From Lachnospiraceae bacterium (GTDB taxonomy: Bacteria > Bacillota > Clostridia > Lachnospirales > Lachnospiraceae): a DNA stretch of 62,319 nucleotides. Below the pieces are notes generated by a model. It was not told the DNA's origin. It did no database searches and saw nothing but the letters and a program-made list of their open reading frames with translations. The DNA lies in contig QXWW01000025.1 of assembly GCA_009911185.1 (NCBI GenBank), positions 1 to 62,319 of the forward strand, given 5' to 3'. Positions 27,132 through 37,800 of the stretch are shown piece after piece. The position numbers and the translations under genes are program-made. Position 1 is the first letter of the stretch, and every line of letters starts with the position of its first letter.

Positions 27132-29582
27132 CTATCCCTGATAATTAATGCGCTCGATCAGGGATTCTTTTCTTAGATTTCTGCTAAGTAAAAAGGAAAG
27201 CATCCCCTGTAACAGAAGAATAATCAGAATCATAACGCCAATTTGCAGCCATGGAAAATGATATTCATTCAGTCCATATACATGTATCTCTTTGGCATAA
27301 CGAAACAGCGCATATCCGATTGGACTTCCAACCGCCAGGGAAACTATCACGGTTCCCACAGAAAACAGTATGCCTTCCAATTGCAGCATCAAATTAAGCT
27401 GGCGGTTCGTCATCCCCACTGCCTGAAGCACGCCCAGTTCCCGCTTTCTGGTTACCACGCCGGTAATCATCGTGTTTGCCATATTCATAAAACCAATAAT
27501 ACCCAAAAATCCCAGAAATACATAGATTCCCCACTGCATAATATTCGTTCCTGCCCTGACAACTTTCATAGCATTATCGTATGAATCTGTTTCTACATGC
27601 GCCACACCTGACAAAAGCTGCTGAATCGCTTCTTCCACTTTCTCTTTTTCTTGTTTACGGCAGTCTATCCAGAGCTTTTCTGTGACGTCCCCGGTAATGC
27701 CAAGCTTCTGAAAGGTTTCTTCTGTTATGACCCAGGAAGCCGGAGCGCTTCCAAACGCACCCATAAGCTTTCCCTGGTATACTGCCTGACCTTCGGTCAG
27801 ATCTTTCATGAACATTTCCTCTCCCAGCTCATAACCGTAATCTTCCATAAAATGCGAATATCCAAATATAATACCATCCTCTGCACTCACCTCATCATAA
27901 TCTACGGTTCCCAAAGCAGAACCTTTTCCATACCGCTCAAATTCTTCCCGGTCCATCACACAGATACTGGTACGGCTCCCCTCTTCATCCATGCCATTTC
28001 TGCTCCTGTTCTCCACAGCAAAAAGCTTTCTGCTTCTGACCTCCGTTACCCCGGGAATCTCCCGCAGCTTCTCCTGTAAGTCTGTCCCCAGAGGATTTTC
28101 CTTCTGAATCTGGGAAAGATTATTCTCCGGATATACCTTATCGTCCAAACTATAGTCCAATTCTATGGAAAATTGTCCATATTCCATGTTGCGCCGGGTT
28201 TCAAATTCATTATCTATGTTTCCGACAAAATGAGATAATGCCACAAACAAGACGCAGGACAGGCCCATCGTAATGATTGTAGATATGGTTCTGCCGCGGT
28301 TTGCAGACAGACCTGATAGCGTCATTCCCAGCACTGAAATTTTCTTCCGGCCCTTCCGCACGCTTTTCTTGCGGCTGCTGCTTTCCTGATAACGAATCGC
28401 TTCTACTGGCGATATTTTTGCCACTGTCTTCATTGGACGGGACAATGCCAGACGAACGGTTAATAAGGCTGCTAACGCCGCTAACAGCAACAGCGGTAAG
28501 GACAGTATCGATACACTCGTTATTTCTGCATCTACAACTCTTTCACTTATTTTCATAAATATCTGCTGAAACAGTACCGATGCAACGCCGCAGCCTGCCA
28601 GCAGCCCCAGTGGAATGCCAACTGCTGACAAAAGCATTCCTTCCCGCAGAATCATTTTCTTCATCTGTCTTTTGGTAGCTCCCAAAGCCTTAATTTTTCC
28701 ATATTCCTGGATCTTCTGCACCATGCCGACCCGAAAAATGTTGTAAATTACCACAACTGACACCAATATCACTATGAAAGCAATCATGATGCAGGCCATC
28801 ACCGTTTCTGTCGCTGGTTCATATATCCACATCAGATACATAGAGTTAAGAGACACATTATTCTTTGTTATCCCGCAGCGTTCCCCCAATTCCTGAATAA
28901 TTTCTTCACAATTGTTCCCATTCATTTCCACTGATTCATTTACGCGAAACGTTACCCCATATAACCGCATTTCCTGCGGATATAAAGATTCATAAAATTC
29001 CTGTGATATATATCCTTGAAGAGCCTTTTGCACCGTTCCCATATTTTGTGATTTTACCACACCGCTGACTACAAACTCTTTTTCTTCAAACTGACTCCGA
29101 TTATCTCTGCGAAACAAAACTGTCACATGATCCTTCGGTTTCACATCCTTTTGTCCAAGATATGCAAAAAATTCTTCCGTGGCTGCAATTTCATTTTCTT
29201 TCTGGGGCAGCGTCCCCACTTTCAGCGAATTGGCAAAATTTATATTTTCTGCCGCATTGCTATCCATAAACGCCAGCCCCATATCAATTTGATTCTTACC
29301 GGGATCTACCTGGGCTGCATAAGCGGTCTTTCCCACATGCGTAAATTCACTGCGCAGTTTTATGGTTTCATATTGCTGTTCAGTAACTCTATTGAAAGTT
29401 GCGCAGTAATTTCCATAGAGATTACCCGCATTCAGATGGTTATGTTTTACCATTCCGTATCCAAAACCTGCTACAGCGGTAAGAAGCAGGGTTGACAGGA
29501 AAATAGAAATAATGAGCAGAATACTTTTGAAACTGTTTTGGCGCACATTGGAAAGCGCCAGTTTATCAATAGTATGTTTCAT
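27132..29582 (-). CDS. FtsX-like ABC transporter permease (two-FtsX-domain type)
   Basis: An 816-aa membrane protein: N-terminal helix (about 18-40), extracellular domain, three helices with the FtsX core (about 270-390), a second helix near 430, another extracellular domain, and a C-terminal FtsX domain (about 690-810). It pairs with the ATPase just upstream; the ATG overlaps the ATPase stop as ATGA. Transporters of this plan act in lipoprotein handling, peptide export or sensing of cell-wall antibiotics. In related bacteria they often sit behind a regulator-kinase pair; here the nearest such pair lies about 8.6 kb upstream across an accessory block. The substrate is unknown. Confidence 0.9.
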   Translation of the reverse strand: MKHTIDKLALSNVRQNSFKSILLIISIFLSTLLLTAVAGFGYGMVKHNHLNAGNLYGNYCATFNRVTEQQYETIKLRSEFTHVGKTAYAAQVDPGKNQIDMGLAFMDSNAAENINFANSLKVGTLPQKENEIAATEEFFAYLGQKDVKPKDHVTVLFRRDNRSQFEEKEFVVSGVVKSQNMGTVQKALQGYISQEFYESLYPQEMRLYGVTFRVNESVEMNGNNCEEIIQELGERCGITKNNVSLNSMYLMWIYEPATETVMACIMIAFIVILVSVVVIYNIFRVGMVQKIQEYGKIKALGATKRQMKKMILREGMLLSAVGIPLGLLAGCGVASVLFQQIFMKISERVVDAEITSVSILSLPLLLLAALAALLTVRLALSRPMKTVAKISPVEAIRYQESSSRKKSVRKGRKKISVLGMTLSGLSANRGRTISTIITMGLSCVLFVALSHFVGNIDNEFETRRNMEYGQFSIELDYSLDDKVYPENNLSQIQKENPLGTDLQEKLREIPGVTEVRSRKLFAVENRSRNGMDEEGSRTSICVMDREEFERYGKGSALGTVDYDEVSAEDGIIFGYSHFMEDYGYELGEEMFMKDLTEGQAVYQGKLMGAFGSAPASWVITEETFQKLGITGDVTEKLWIDCRKQEKEKVEEAIQQLLSGVAHVETDSYDNAMKVVRAGTNIMQWGIYVFLGFLGIIGFMNMANTMITGVVTRKRELGVLQAVGMTNRQLNLMLQLEGILFSVGTVIVSLAVGSPIGYALFRYAKEIHVYGLNEYHFPWLQIGVMILIILLLQGMLSFLLSRNLRKESLIERINYQG

Positions 29583-30253
29583 CCCTGTTCCACCACCTTT
29601 CCATCCTCAATTACCAGAATGCGGTCTGCAATCTGTGCAATATCCTGGTCGTGAGTAATCATTACCAGCGTCTGCCCATATTTTTGTACGGACATTTTCA
29701 AAAGTCCTACTACTTCGCCGCTGGTTCTGGAATCCAAATTTCCCGTAGGTTCGTCGGCAAGAATCACATCGGGTTTGGAGGCAAGGGCGCGTGCAATCGC
29801 TACTCTCTGCTGCTGGCCTCCGGAAAGCGTATGGGGAAGGTTATGTATTTTTTCCTGAATCCCCAGAGTCTTTATAATATCCTGTACAAAACTTTCGTCT
29901 ACTTCTTTATTGTCCAAACCGATGGGAAGCACAATATTCTCCCACACATTGATGGAAGATACGAGATTAAACGCCTGAAAAATAAAGCCTATTTTTCTTC
30001 TGCGGAATACGGCAAGTTCTTCTTCTTTCAGGGCGAATATATCCTTTCCCTTCATCCACACTTTTCCGCTGGTAGGAACGTCCAGCCCGCCCAGAAGATG
30101 AAGCAGCGTGCTTTTTCCAGAACCGGATTTCCCCACAATAGCGGCAAATTCTCCTTTTTGAATTGATATTTCGGCGTTTTTTACCGCCTGCACCTGGCTG
30201 TCTCCTGTTCCGTAATATTTACACAACTGTTCTGTTTTTAATATCGTTTCCAT
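29579..30253 (-). CDS. ABC transporter ATPase (MacB/LolD-like)
   Basis: Cytoplasmic ATPase of 224 aa for the FtsX-type permease. Walker [10 protein letters not shown], signature LSGGQQQR, Walker [13 protein letters not shown] and the switch histidine in MITHDQD are all intact. The ATG at 30253 is chosen for AAGGAGG upstream; a longer in-frame reading reaches 30295 but lacks a ribosome site. About 150 bp upstream lies the integrase-end repeat, so the present promoter may be partly supplied by foreign DNA. Confidence 0.94.
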   Translation of the reverse strand: METILKTEQLCKYYGTGDSQVQAVKNAEISIQKGEFAAIVGKSGSGKSTLLHLLGGLDVPTSGKVWMKGKDIFALKEEELAVFRRRKIGFIFQAFNLVSSINVWENIVLPIGLDNKEVDESFVQDIIKTLGIQEKIHNLPHTLSGGQQQRVAIARALASKPDVILADEPTGNLDSRTSGEVVGLLKMSVQKYGQTLVMITHDQDIAQIADRILVIEDGKVVEQG

Positions 30254-30375
30254 AAAATCCTCCTTGCAAACCAATTGATAAACACTATGCGGCATTTCAT
30301 GATGCCATCTGTCATTCCTATAATACAGTTTACCCGAAGTTTCTTTCAGTTTGCTTGCAAAAGAATAAATGAAGG

Positions 30376-30391
30376 CTTACGGTTTTGTAAG
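30376..30391. repeat. CTTAC/GTAAG palindrome, copy 1
   Basis: CTTACGGTTTTGTAAG; the same palindrome with one base changed is at 61953-61968. In both places it stands left of the integrase-end repeat, so it may belong to the attachment end of the same element type. Confidence 0.5.
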
Positions 30392-30406
30392 ATCGGAGGG
30401 ATTGGA

Positions 30407-30502
30407 ATATTTTTGCATATTTTTTAGTGAAATGGTGTAAAAGTGGTGTAAATCTGAGATTGTTTTGGTGTAGGGAATGGTGTAAAACAGAAATGTTTCA
30501 AG
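30407..30502 (-). repeat. Integrase-end repeat with four iterons, copy 1
   Basis: A 96-bp block about 90% identical by eye to 62066-62162. It contains four copies of TGGTGTA(A/G) starting at 30433, 30444, 30466 and 30478, that is at steps of 11, 22 and 12 bp, near whole turns of the helix. It covers the last codons and 3' flank of a tyrosine recombinase gene, the usual place of arm-type Int binding sites at an integrative element's end. That reading is inference from layout. Confidence 0.7.
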
Positions 30503-30785
30503 AAACCTTTTCCTTACCATCCCGCTTTGCGTCAAACATTTCAATCTCGTCCCGCATACGCTTGTCATCCACATGATTATATACTTTCATGGTAATTGCC
30601 AGATTGCTGTGACCCATAATCTCCTGTAATGTCCTCTGGTCCAGCCCTGCCTCTGCCATTCTGGTACAGGCGGTATGCCGCAGGATATGTGCAGTGATAT
30701 TAGGCAACAACTCCGGCTCCCTGTCTTCGATGATGGCATTTGCTACTTCAATGCTGTTGTAATCATATAATAATCTGTCACCAAT
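30498..30785 (-). pseudogene. Tyrosine recombinase (integrase), C-terminal fragment
   Basis: About 95 codons of a phage/ICE-type integrase. The visible catalytic elements are HILRHT (His and Arg), the second histidine in MGHSN and the presumed nucleophile tyrosine in VYNHV. The reading frame is closed upstream by a stop at 30786-30788 and everything N-terminal of the catalytic half is missing, so it cannot be active. Its stop codon lies inside the iteron repeat. It marks the end of a lost integrative element. Confidence 0.85.
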
Positions 30786-31075
30786 CTATCCTGCAGTCTT
30801 TTTGCTTCTGAAACAAATCCCACACTATTATCAGAAATTCCTGCTACTTATTGCATTGCTGTTCCTGCTACACACAATTTTCCAATCAAAGGATAGCTTT
30901 TTTCCAAATATTCAATTAAAGCAGAAGACGTATTTATAAATGCTTCATCGTTATCCATCCAGCCTGCTGCTTCAATTTTTAATATATCCTCACCTGACTA
31001 TATATCATCCATAGTGCCTTTCATATCTATCCGTTTTAAAGCCATATCCTTCAGATTTTCATACAAATACATCAT
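30786..31075 (-). pseudogene. Decayed ORF of unknown function with two in-frame stops
   Basis: A start codon pair ATGATG with GGAGGATG upstream opens a frame of about 97 codons interrupted by TAG (30998-31000) and TAA (30848-30850) before running into the integrase fragment. The readable parts, for example IEAAGWMDNDEAFINTSS, are coding-like, but I do not recognise the family. The preceding frame ends in TGA overlapping this start, suggesting an operonic pair such as toxin and immunity protein. That is only a guess. Confidence 0.6.
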
Positions 31076-31288
31076 AGATATTCATCCTCCCCATAAACTA
31101 AACCACTACCAGCTAAAGCCGGTAACGATTCACCCTTAATCGTTTTTCAATTTAAATCTTTGTAATACGTGCTTTTTATGTTCGTCAGCTAATTTCTTAT
31201 TATAAATAAGTAACTTCTCTTCCCTATTTGACATTGCTTCCAAATCATTATTGAAATCCCAAAAGAAGTCTTTTGCTTGTCTGTGCAT
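31072..31288 (-). pseudogene. Frameshifted ORF upstream of the decayed pair gene
   Basis: Opens at 31288 with MHRQAKDFFWDFNNDLEA and reads 50 codons to a TAA at 31136. In the neighbouring frame the text continues KGESLPALAGSGLVYGEDE and ends in a TGA that overlaps the start of the next ORF, as coupled genes do. One frameshift would therefore join them. Alternatively the 50-aa ORF is a real small protein. Family not recognised. Confidence 0.5.
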
Positions 31289-31311
31289 TAGCACATTACT
31301 TCCACAAAATT

Positions 31312-31407
31312 TTATCTGGTCTGGATGTCATCGCCAACCACACATATATTTGCACCAAAATCCTTGAACATCCGAATCAGTTTCTCTTGCACGGGATTGG
31401 TATCCTG
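31312..31407 (-). pseudogene. UvrD-type helicase fragment
   Basis: Thirty-one codons reading QDTNPVQEKL...CVVGDDIQT correspond to motifs II and III of UvrD/Rep superfamily 1 helicases (DExQDTN and VVGDDxQ). The frame stops at 31312 and has no helicase sequence before or after it. It is a shard of a once larger gene, consistent with degraded mobile DNA. Confidence 0.7.
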
Positions 31408-31650
31408 CAATCTGTGTTTTTGCATCCCCTTTATCTTTTAACCAATTCTCATTTGAGATACGCATCACGGAAACAAACTTTTCAATCTAAACCCTTTTCA
31501 TTATACTTAAAAAGCGAAGTGCCTTCAATGACAAAAACCCAGAATGTCACATACCAACATTCCCTCCCCACTTATGCTGCTGTAAGATTGAAAAATTCCC
31601 CTCTCATAGGGAATGCTGCCAAAAACTGTGAATACAGAGGTTGAGGGAAA

Positions 31651-31686
31651 TGTCAAATATGATAGTAGATATAAAGTAACCACCAA
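31651..31686 (+). mobile_element. Stub resembling an IS66-family terminus
   Basis: TCAAATA-GATAGT-GATA and TAACCACCAA are shared, in order and spacing, with the inside of the IS66-like end at 62186-62220. The outer GTAAGCG terminus is not recognisable here, and the element cannot continue rightward because the terminator of the giant gene follows. It appears to be an eroded IS end. Confidence 0.45.
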
Positions 31687-31700
31687 ATAATAATATGGTC

Positions 31701-31741
31701 AAAAAACAGCGTTCCAGTAAATGAATCATTTACTGGAACGC
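31701..31741 (-). terminator. Terminator of the giant secreted-protein gene
   Basis: GCGTTCCAGTAAATGA and its exact complement form a 16-bp perfect stem around one central base, followed on the minus strand by a T-run. It lies about 85 bp past the stop codon. Confidence 0.88.
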
Positions 31742-31826
31742 CGTTCCGCTCACTAATCTTCCAATACTTTCTGTACTGACAATTTCTTTAACACGCCTAT
31801 CTATTCAAATCTGTGAAACACTCGCC

Positions 31827-34800
31827 TTACTCTGACTCAGTTGTATTCGCTGCATAGGCAATCACATACACCCTCTCTGCTCCGTTTGACGCCTTCACAA
31901 CTATGCGTTCTGCATAAGAATATGTATCCTCTATCCAATTCCCTTCCTCATCACGGTAAGAATGATACGTTGACTCTTCTCTATAGTTCCAGCCTTCTTC
32001 TCCCTTGCCGATTCTTGTGCTCTGACTTCCTTCTGGCAGAGTCAGTTGATAACTGTCTCCCAATTGCTCGTTGTTTCCTTTTACATAAATCACATACACA
32101 TTCTCTGAAGTACTCTCATTTCCACTTCCTTCCTCTGGTGTCAGGTACATAGTTGTATAGCTTCCGGAAATTTCTGTATATACATATTCATTTCCTGCAT
32201 CTGCAATTCCCTTTACTGTCGCACCGCTTTCATCCTGCGCATAGGCAATCACATACACCCGCTCTGCTCCGTTTGATGCCTTCACACTTATGCGCTCTGC
32301 ATAATAAAATCTTTCCTGTATCCAATTCTCTTCCTCATCATAGTAAGAATGATACGTTGACTCTTCTCTATAGTTCCAGCCTTCTTCTCCCTTGCCGATG
32401 CCAGTGCTCTGACTTCCCTCTGGCAATGACAGTTGATAACTGTCTCCCAAGTCTTTGTTGTTTCCTTTTACGTAGATCATATACACATCCTCAGAAGAAG
32501 ATCCAGTTCCCTCTTCCGATGTCAGATACATGGTTGTAGGAGAGTTTGAAATTTGTGAATGTACATATGCATTCCCCACATCTGTAATTCCTTTCACCGT
32601 CGCGCCGCTTTCATCCTGCGCATAGGCAATCACATACACCCGCTCTGCTCCGTTTGATGCCTTCACACTTATGCGCTCTGCATAATAATATGTATCCTGT
32701 ATCCAATTCTCTTCCTCATCATAGTAAGAATGATACGTTGACTCTTCTCTATAGTTCCAGCCTTCTTCTCCCTTGCTGATGCCAGTGCTCTGACTTCCCT
32801 CTGACAATGACAGTTGATAACTGTCTCCCAAGTCTTTGTTGGTTCCTTTTACATAGATCATATACACATCCTCAGAAGCAGATTCATTTCCATCTTCCGA
32901 TGTCAGATACATGGTTGTAGAAGATCCTGAAATTTGTGAATGTACATATGCATTCCCCGCATCTGTAATTCCTTTCACCGTCGCGCCGCTTTCGTCCTGC
33001 ACATAGGCAATCACATAGATTCGCTCTGCTCCATTTGACGCTTTTACACTTATGCGCTCTACATAATAATATGTATCCTCTATCCAATTGCCTTCTTCAT
33101 CGCGATAAGAATGATACGTTTCTTCCCCTCTATAGTTCCAATTTGGATCGCCCTTACGGATACTTGTGCTCTCGCTTCCCTCTGGCAGTGACAGCTGGTA
33201 ACTGTCTCCCAAGTCTTTGTTGGTTCCTTTTACATAGATCATATACACATCCTCAGAAGCAGATCCAGTTCCCTCTTCCGATGTCAGATACATGGTTGTA
33301 GGAGAGTTTGAAATTTGTGAATGTACATATGCATTCCCCGCATCTGTAATTCCTTTCACCGTCGCGCCGCTTTCATCCTGCGCATAGGCAATCACATAGA
33401 TTCGCTCTGCTCCGTTTGACGCTCTCACACTTATGCGCTCTGTATAGGTATACACATCCTCTATCCGATTGTCTTCCTCATCATAATAGGAATAATACGT
33501 CGACTCTTCTAAATAATTCCAGCCTTCCGCTCCTTTATGGATGGTACTGGTAATTTCTGCCCCTTCTGGCAAACTCAATTGATAACTGTTTCCTAAACTC
33601 TTATTATTTCCTTTTACATAAATCTTATACACACCCTCGGAAGCAGATACGTTTCCTTCTTCTGTCCCCAAATCCATATCGCTGATTGAACTGGAAACAT
33701 TGGTTCGTACATATGCGTTCTCTTTATCCGCAATGCCTTTTACGACAGCCCCGCTGTCATCCTGGGCATAGGCAATCACATAGATTCTCTTCGCCCCGTT
33801 CGCTGCCTCTACCATAACACGATCTGCATATGTATAGACAGACATTACATATTCATTAATTTCTTCATCATAATAGTCATATTCTTCCGTCTCACCGCTA
33901 TAATTCCAGCCAGCTTCTCCTTTGTGAATGGTACTGGCAATTTGGCTTCCCTCTGGAAGTGTCAGCCGATAACTGCTTCCCAATGTCTTGTTCCCGCCTT
34001 TGACATAAATCATATACACTTCTTCTGTGGGATATTCCGCTTCTTCTGCAGGCTTCAATGACATTTTGCGAGGATAATTAGAGATCTCCACATTGCGATA
34101 AGTATTTGCCGTGTCAGCAATCTCTTTTATGATGGTGCCGCTCTCATCCTGCTGATATTCCACTAAATACATAACTGTGTATGCACCGCTGGTCACCAGA
34201 ATCTTAGCAACATATTCTCCCGCATAGTTCCAGTTTTCATCCGCATAGGTAACAGACGCCGTCGCCCCTGCCGGTACAACTGTCTGCAGGTCCTGCGGAC
34301 AGCTTGCCGTCTCACCAGTCAGTTCCACGCTGTAATATTTTTCATTTGTCTGGCTGTCCGTGCAACAACGGTTTGAAATATTCACAGAATAAATTTCACT
34401 CTGCGCACTGGTAATATTACGGATTCGCATACCGCTGATATCCTGTCTGTAAATCACCGGATATCTCACCTGTTCCTCCGTCGTATCATCTGTAACCACA
34501 ATTACGCCATCTCCATACTCTTCGTCTTCTCTGATGAAGGAAGCTGTATAACCCGGATTCGTCTTGATTTTCAGGGAATCGTCCGCTCCCAGTTCCGGCT
34601 CGCTTCCCGTAATATAAATTTCGTCATTTTCCAGAAGTACTTTTTTCAACCCATTTTGTGTGTCGCTGATTCCACGAATATTGCAGGATAAATTAGACTT
34701 TCCATAAACAATATAATAAATCCTTTCTTTCCCATTCGCTGCCGTAACCGTAATTTTAGCATTGGAAGATTGATAATCCCAGCTCTCTGAACCAGTTGTA

Positions 34801-37800
34801 TATTCTACTTTGAAAGATGCTCCCGCCTTTGTATGTATCTGCAGATTTTCTCCCAGCTCAGAATTCATTCCCTGTAAATGAAGAATATAATAAGTTTTGC
34901 CACGGTATGTTGAAACATCCTCCCAATTATCAGTATAAAAATTATCCGGATCATAAATTCCTACGATTTCTGCATCTGAAGTATCTTCATAGTAATAGAT
35001 ATTGTACACCTGTCTCGCACCGTTGGTATTCGTTACTACCATTACGGTCTCCACGTCAGAATCATATCCCTCACCATAATATTCATCCGGATTGATTAAT
35101 TCATAAGAAGCGCCCGGCGAAACCTCCGCCGTCCAATTGGTTCCCATTTCCTTATTTTCACCATAAACACGATAGGAAATCGTATAATCCTCTTCATACC
35201 ACTCCCAATAACTTGTTTTCGCCTGCTCTATAATCCGGTTCGCAGTATCCGTAATCTTAAGCAGTTCTGCACCAAACGGTTTGTAATAAACTTTGTAATC
35301 TCTCGTGGCTCCCGTAGCGTCTTTCTTCAAATGCAAAACCAGATCTACCCGGTCTCCATACGTCCAGGTTCCTTCTTCTGCGTCTGCAGCATATTCCCTG
35401 GAAGTAATGCTAATCCCTTCCATCAGTCTGATATCAAGATTTCTGCCAATATCAGCATTGTTTCCTCCTGTATAGCCATACTGCTCCTGGTATACTTCGC
35501 TTTTCCAGCCGACATTGCCTGGATCCTTAATATCTTCTACCCAATATTCTGTGTCAGCAGACTGATAATACTCAAAATAATAATTCGTAGACACGCCTAA
35601 TGCCGCATTCTTTAAAATCAGGCGATGGGAATAATTATAATAGTAATCCTCATTGTTCTCCATCTTTTGCAATTCATAAGATGCGCCCGCATCTTTCATT
35701 ACAGCCTCAAAATTTGTCAGAACCTCCTCGCTTCCCCTAATACTGTACAGATCATGATCCGAGCAGAAATAGCCATATTCCTCCCGAACCTCCCCCTCTG
35801 TCTTTATCTGTTCCATGGTCAGACCATTTTGCAGCTTTACAAGCAGCGCCTGCAGTCCTGTCAGGTAATCGCTAAGCTGCGCGTCGCTCGTCTTCTTCAA
35901 CAGATAATTTCTGGTCGCCGCGTCAATGAGCTTCTGATCCTCAGAAAATGCCGCCGCGTCTATCACCTCAAACTGTGTCAACTGATTAAGGATTTTACCA
36001 ATCTGCGCACGCACGCTCGTATTGGGTTTTCCATTATACACCTCATCCGCCACCGTAAATGCGCCGGTAGCGTTATTATAACTTCCTACAAACCATACGC
36101 CGCCTGCCTGCTGCGGCATTTTAACGGTATCAACCAACCTGTTTCCCTTGTATATTTTAACGACCGGATTCGACGTATAGAGCTGGCTGCCCGTTCCGCC
36201 ATTGGTATAATCCTGTACAAATACCTTATACTGGCCCGTTGTGAGCGTTTTCACCGTAATTGTCTCCGGCCCTTCATATGCCTTATCATCCACATCAAGG
36301 TTCGCAAAACTTGATACATATTTTCCATTCATCAAATACCCCCACCAAGTATTCTGGTCTGAAAAATATACGCCGTATTCTGTATTTCTAAATGGGTCCG
36401 GCCCATACAGATGAATGTCCAAATCAGCGCTTACGCCCTCTTTTTCCGCATCCCAGGTGAGAACAAAACGCACTTCGTCAGAATCCAGCGCTTTAGACAA
36501 CGTCAGATTCCGTGTTACCGTCGCCTCCGCCTGAACAGAAATGTTCTCATAGGCAAACATATATTCTGCTTCCTCCGACTGGTCACGAACCTGTATGGTA
36601 TACTGGCCTGGTACAAGATCCGAAAACTGATACGCGCCCTGTGCATCAGAAATCACCCGGCCCACTTCATTGGAGGTAATGTTATTAATCCCTTTGCGCA
36701 GAATAACTGTTAATCCTTTTTCTATGGGTTCCCCAGTTGAGGCGTCAATTAACTTGCCCGTAATGGCGCCTGCCTTGCCGGCCTCATCCATTATAATAAT
36801 GTCGCTTACTTCATACGCTCTGTCCTCGTTATAATTATTGTCAATATAAATATTTTGTGTGATAAGCTGATATCCTTCCGCTTCCACCACTACTACATAA
36901 TTGCCTATGGTAACGGACTCAAACGAATAATTGCCCGCATCGTCTGTTTCTGTTTTCCTGGTGCTGCTTCCATCCAGATAAACGGATATATTATCATTGG
37001 TAATATCCACGGAATAACGAACCAGATATACAATCGCTTTTACTGTTCCTTCCGTTTCTTCTTTATCCTTGTATATCCTGCCTGTCACTGTCGTCATTGG
37101 CAGATCCTTTAAATCTTCACTGTTTTCTGCAATCACGGTCCGGTTCTCACCCGTGCTGTCAATCGTGACGCTTATTGTGCCGATACCGCAGATTTCCGGA
37201 ACATCATTTTCACCGCTGACCTTTACCGCCGTCTGTTCCCCGCCTGGTCCTACCACCAGCTTATATTTGGTTGTAGAATATATATCGAGAGGAACGTAAG
37301 TTGTAATCTGCCCGAAATCATTACTGCCATTATAGTACTCGCATTTTACAGGACTCGCTACAGAATCACCCTTTACCAGCACCTTTGCCGCAGAGGCAAT
37401 TAAAAGTTCCTGCAGATTTCCATTGTTATCCACGGTAATCGATTCTGTGCCGTCCAGAAGATAAACGTTCGGCCTGCCCTGCGCATCCACTGTCAAATGC
37501 CCTGACGTACTGTCAATAAAAATTTTGTTGCCGCTCTTTTCACACCAGGTATCTTCCGCAATTTCTTTAATTATAACCTGTTTAAACTGTGCGCTATTGT
37601 CAATCGAAGCCTGAGGCGCGTCGACAATCAGCGTAACATTCTCATATGCTCCCTCCGGAATCGTGATCTGACTTTCCTGGGTTTTTAATGTGAGCAATAC
37701 TTCTTGCTCTGCTGCCGCGCTCAGCGCCTCTGTCAGTTCCTGCCCGGAAGTAACTTCCTGAGAAACAACGCCTTCTGCGGATACCGTTACTTTCACCGAA

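Noticed and set aside
31273-31644. 123-codon plus-strand ORF in the mobile-element debris
   Set aside because: It is the complement of better-supported minus-strand fragments, including the UvrD motifs.
31827-34139. CRISPR array
   Set aside because: The repeats are ~381 bp, coding and in frame; there are no short repeats with spacers and no cas genes.
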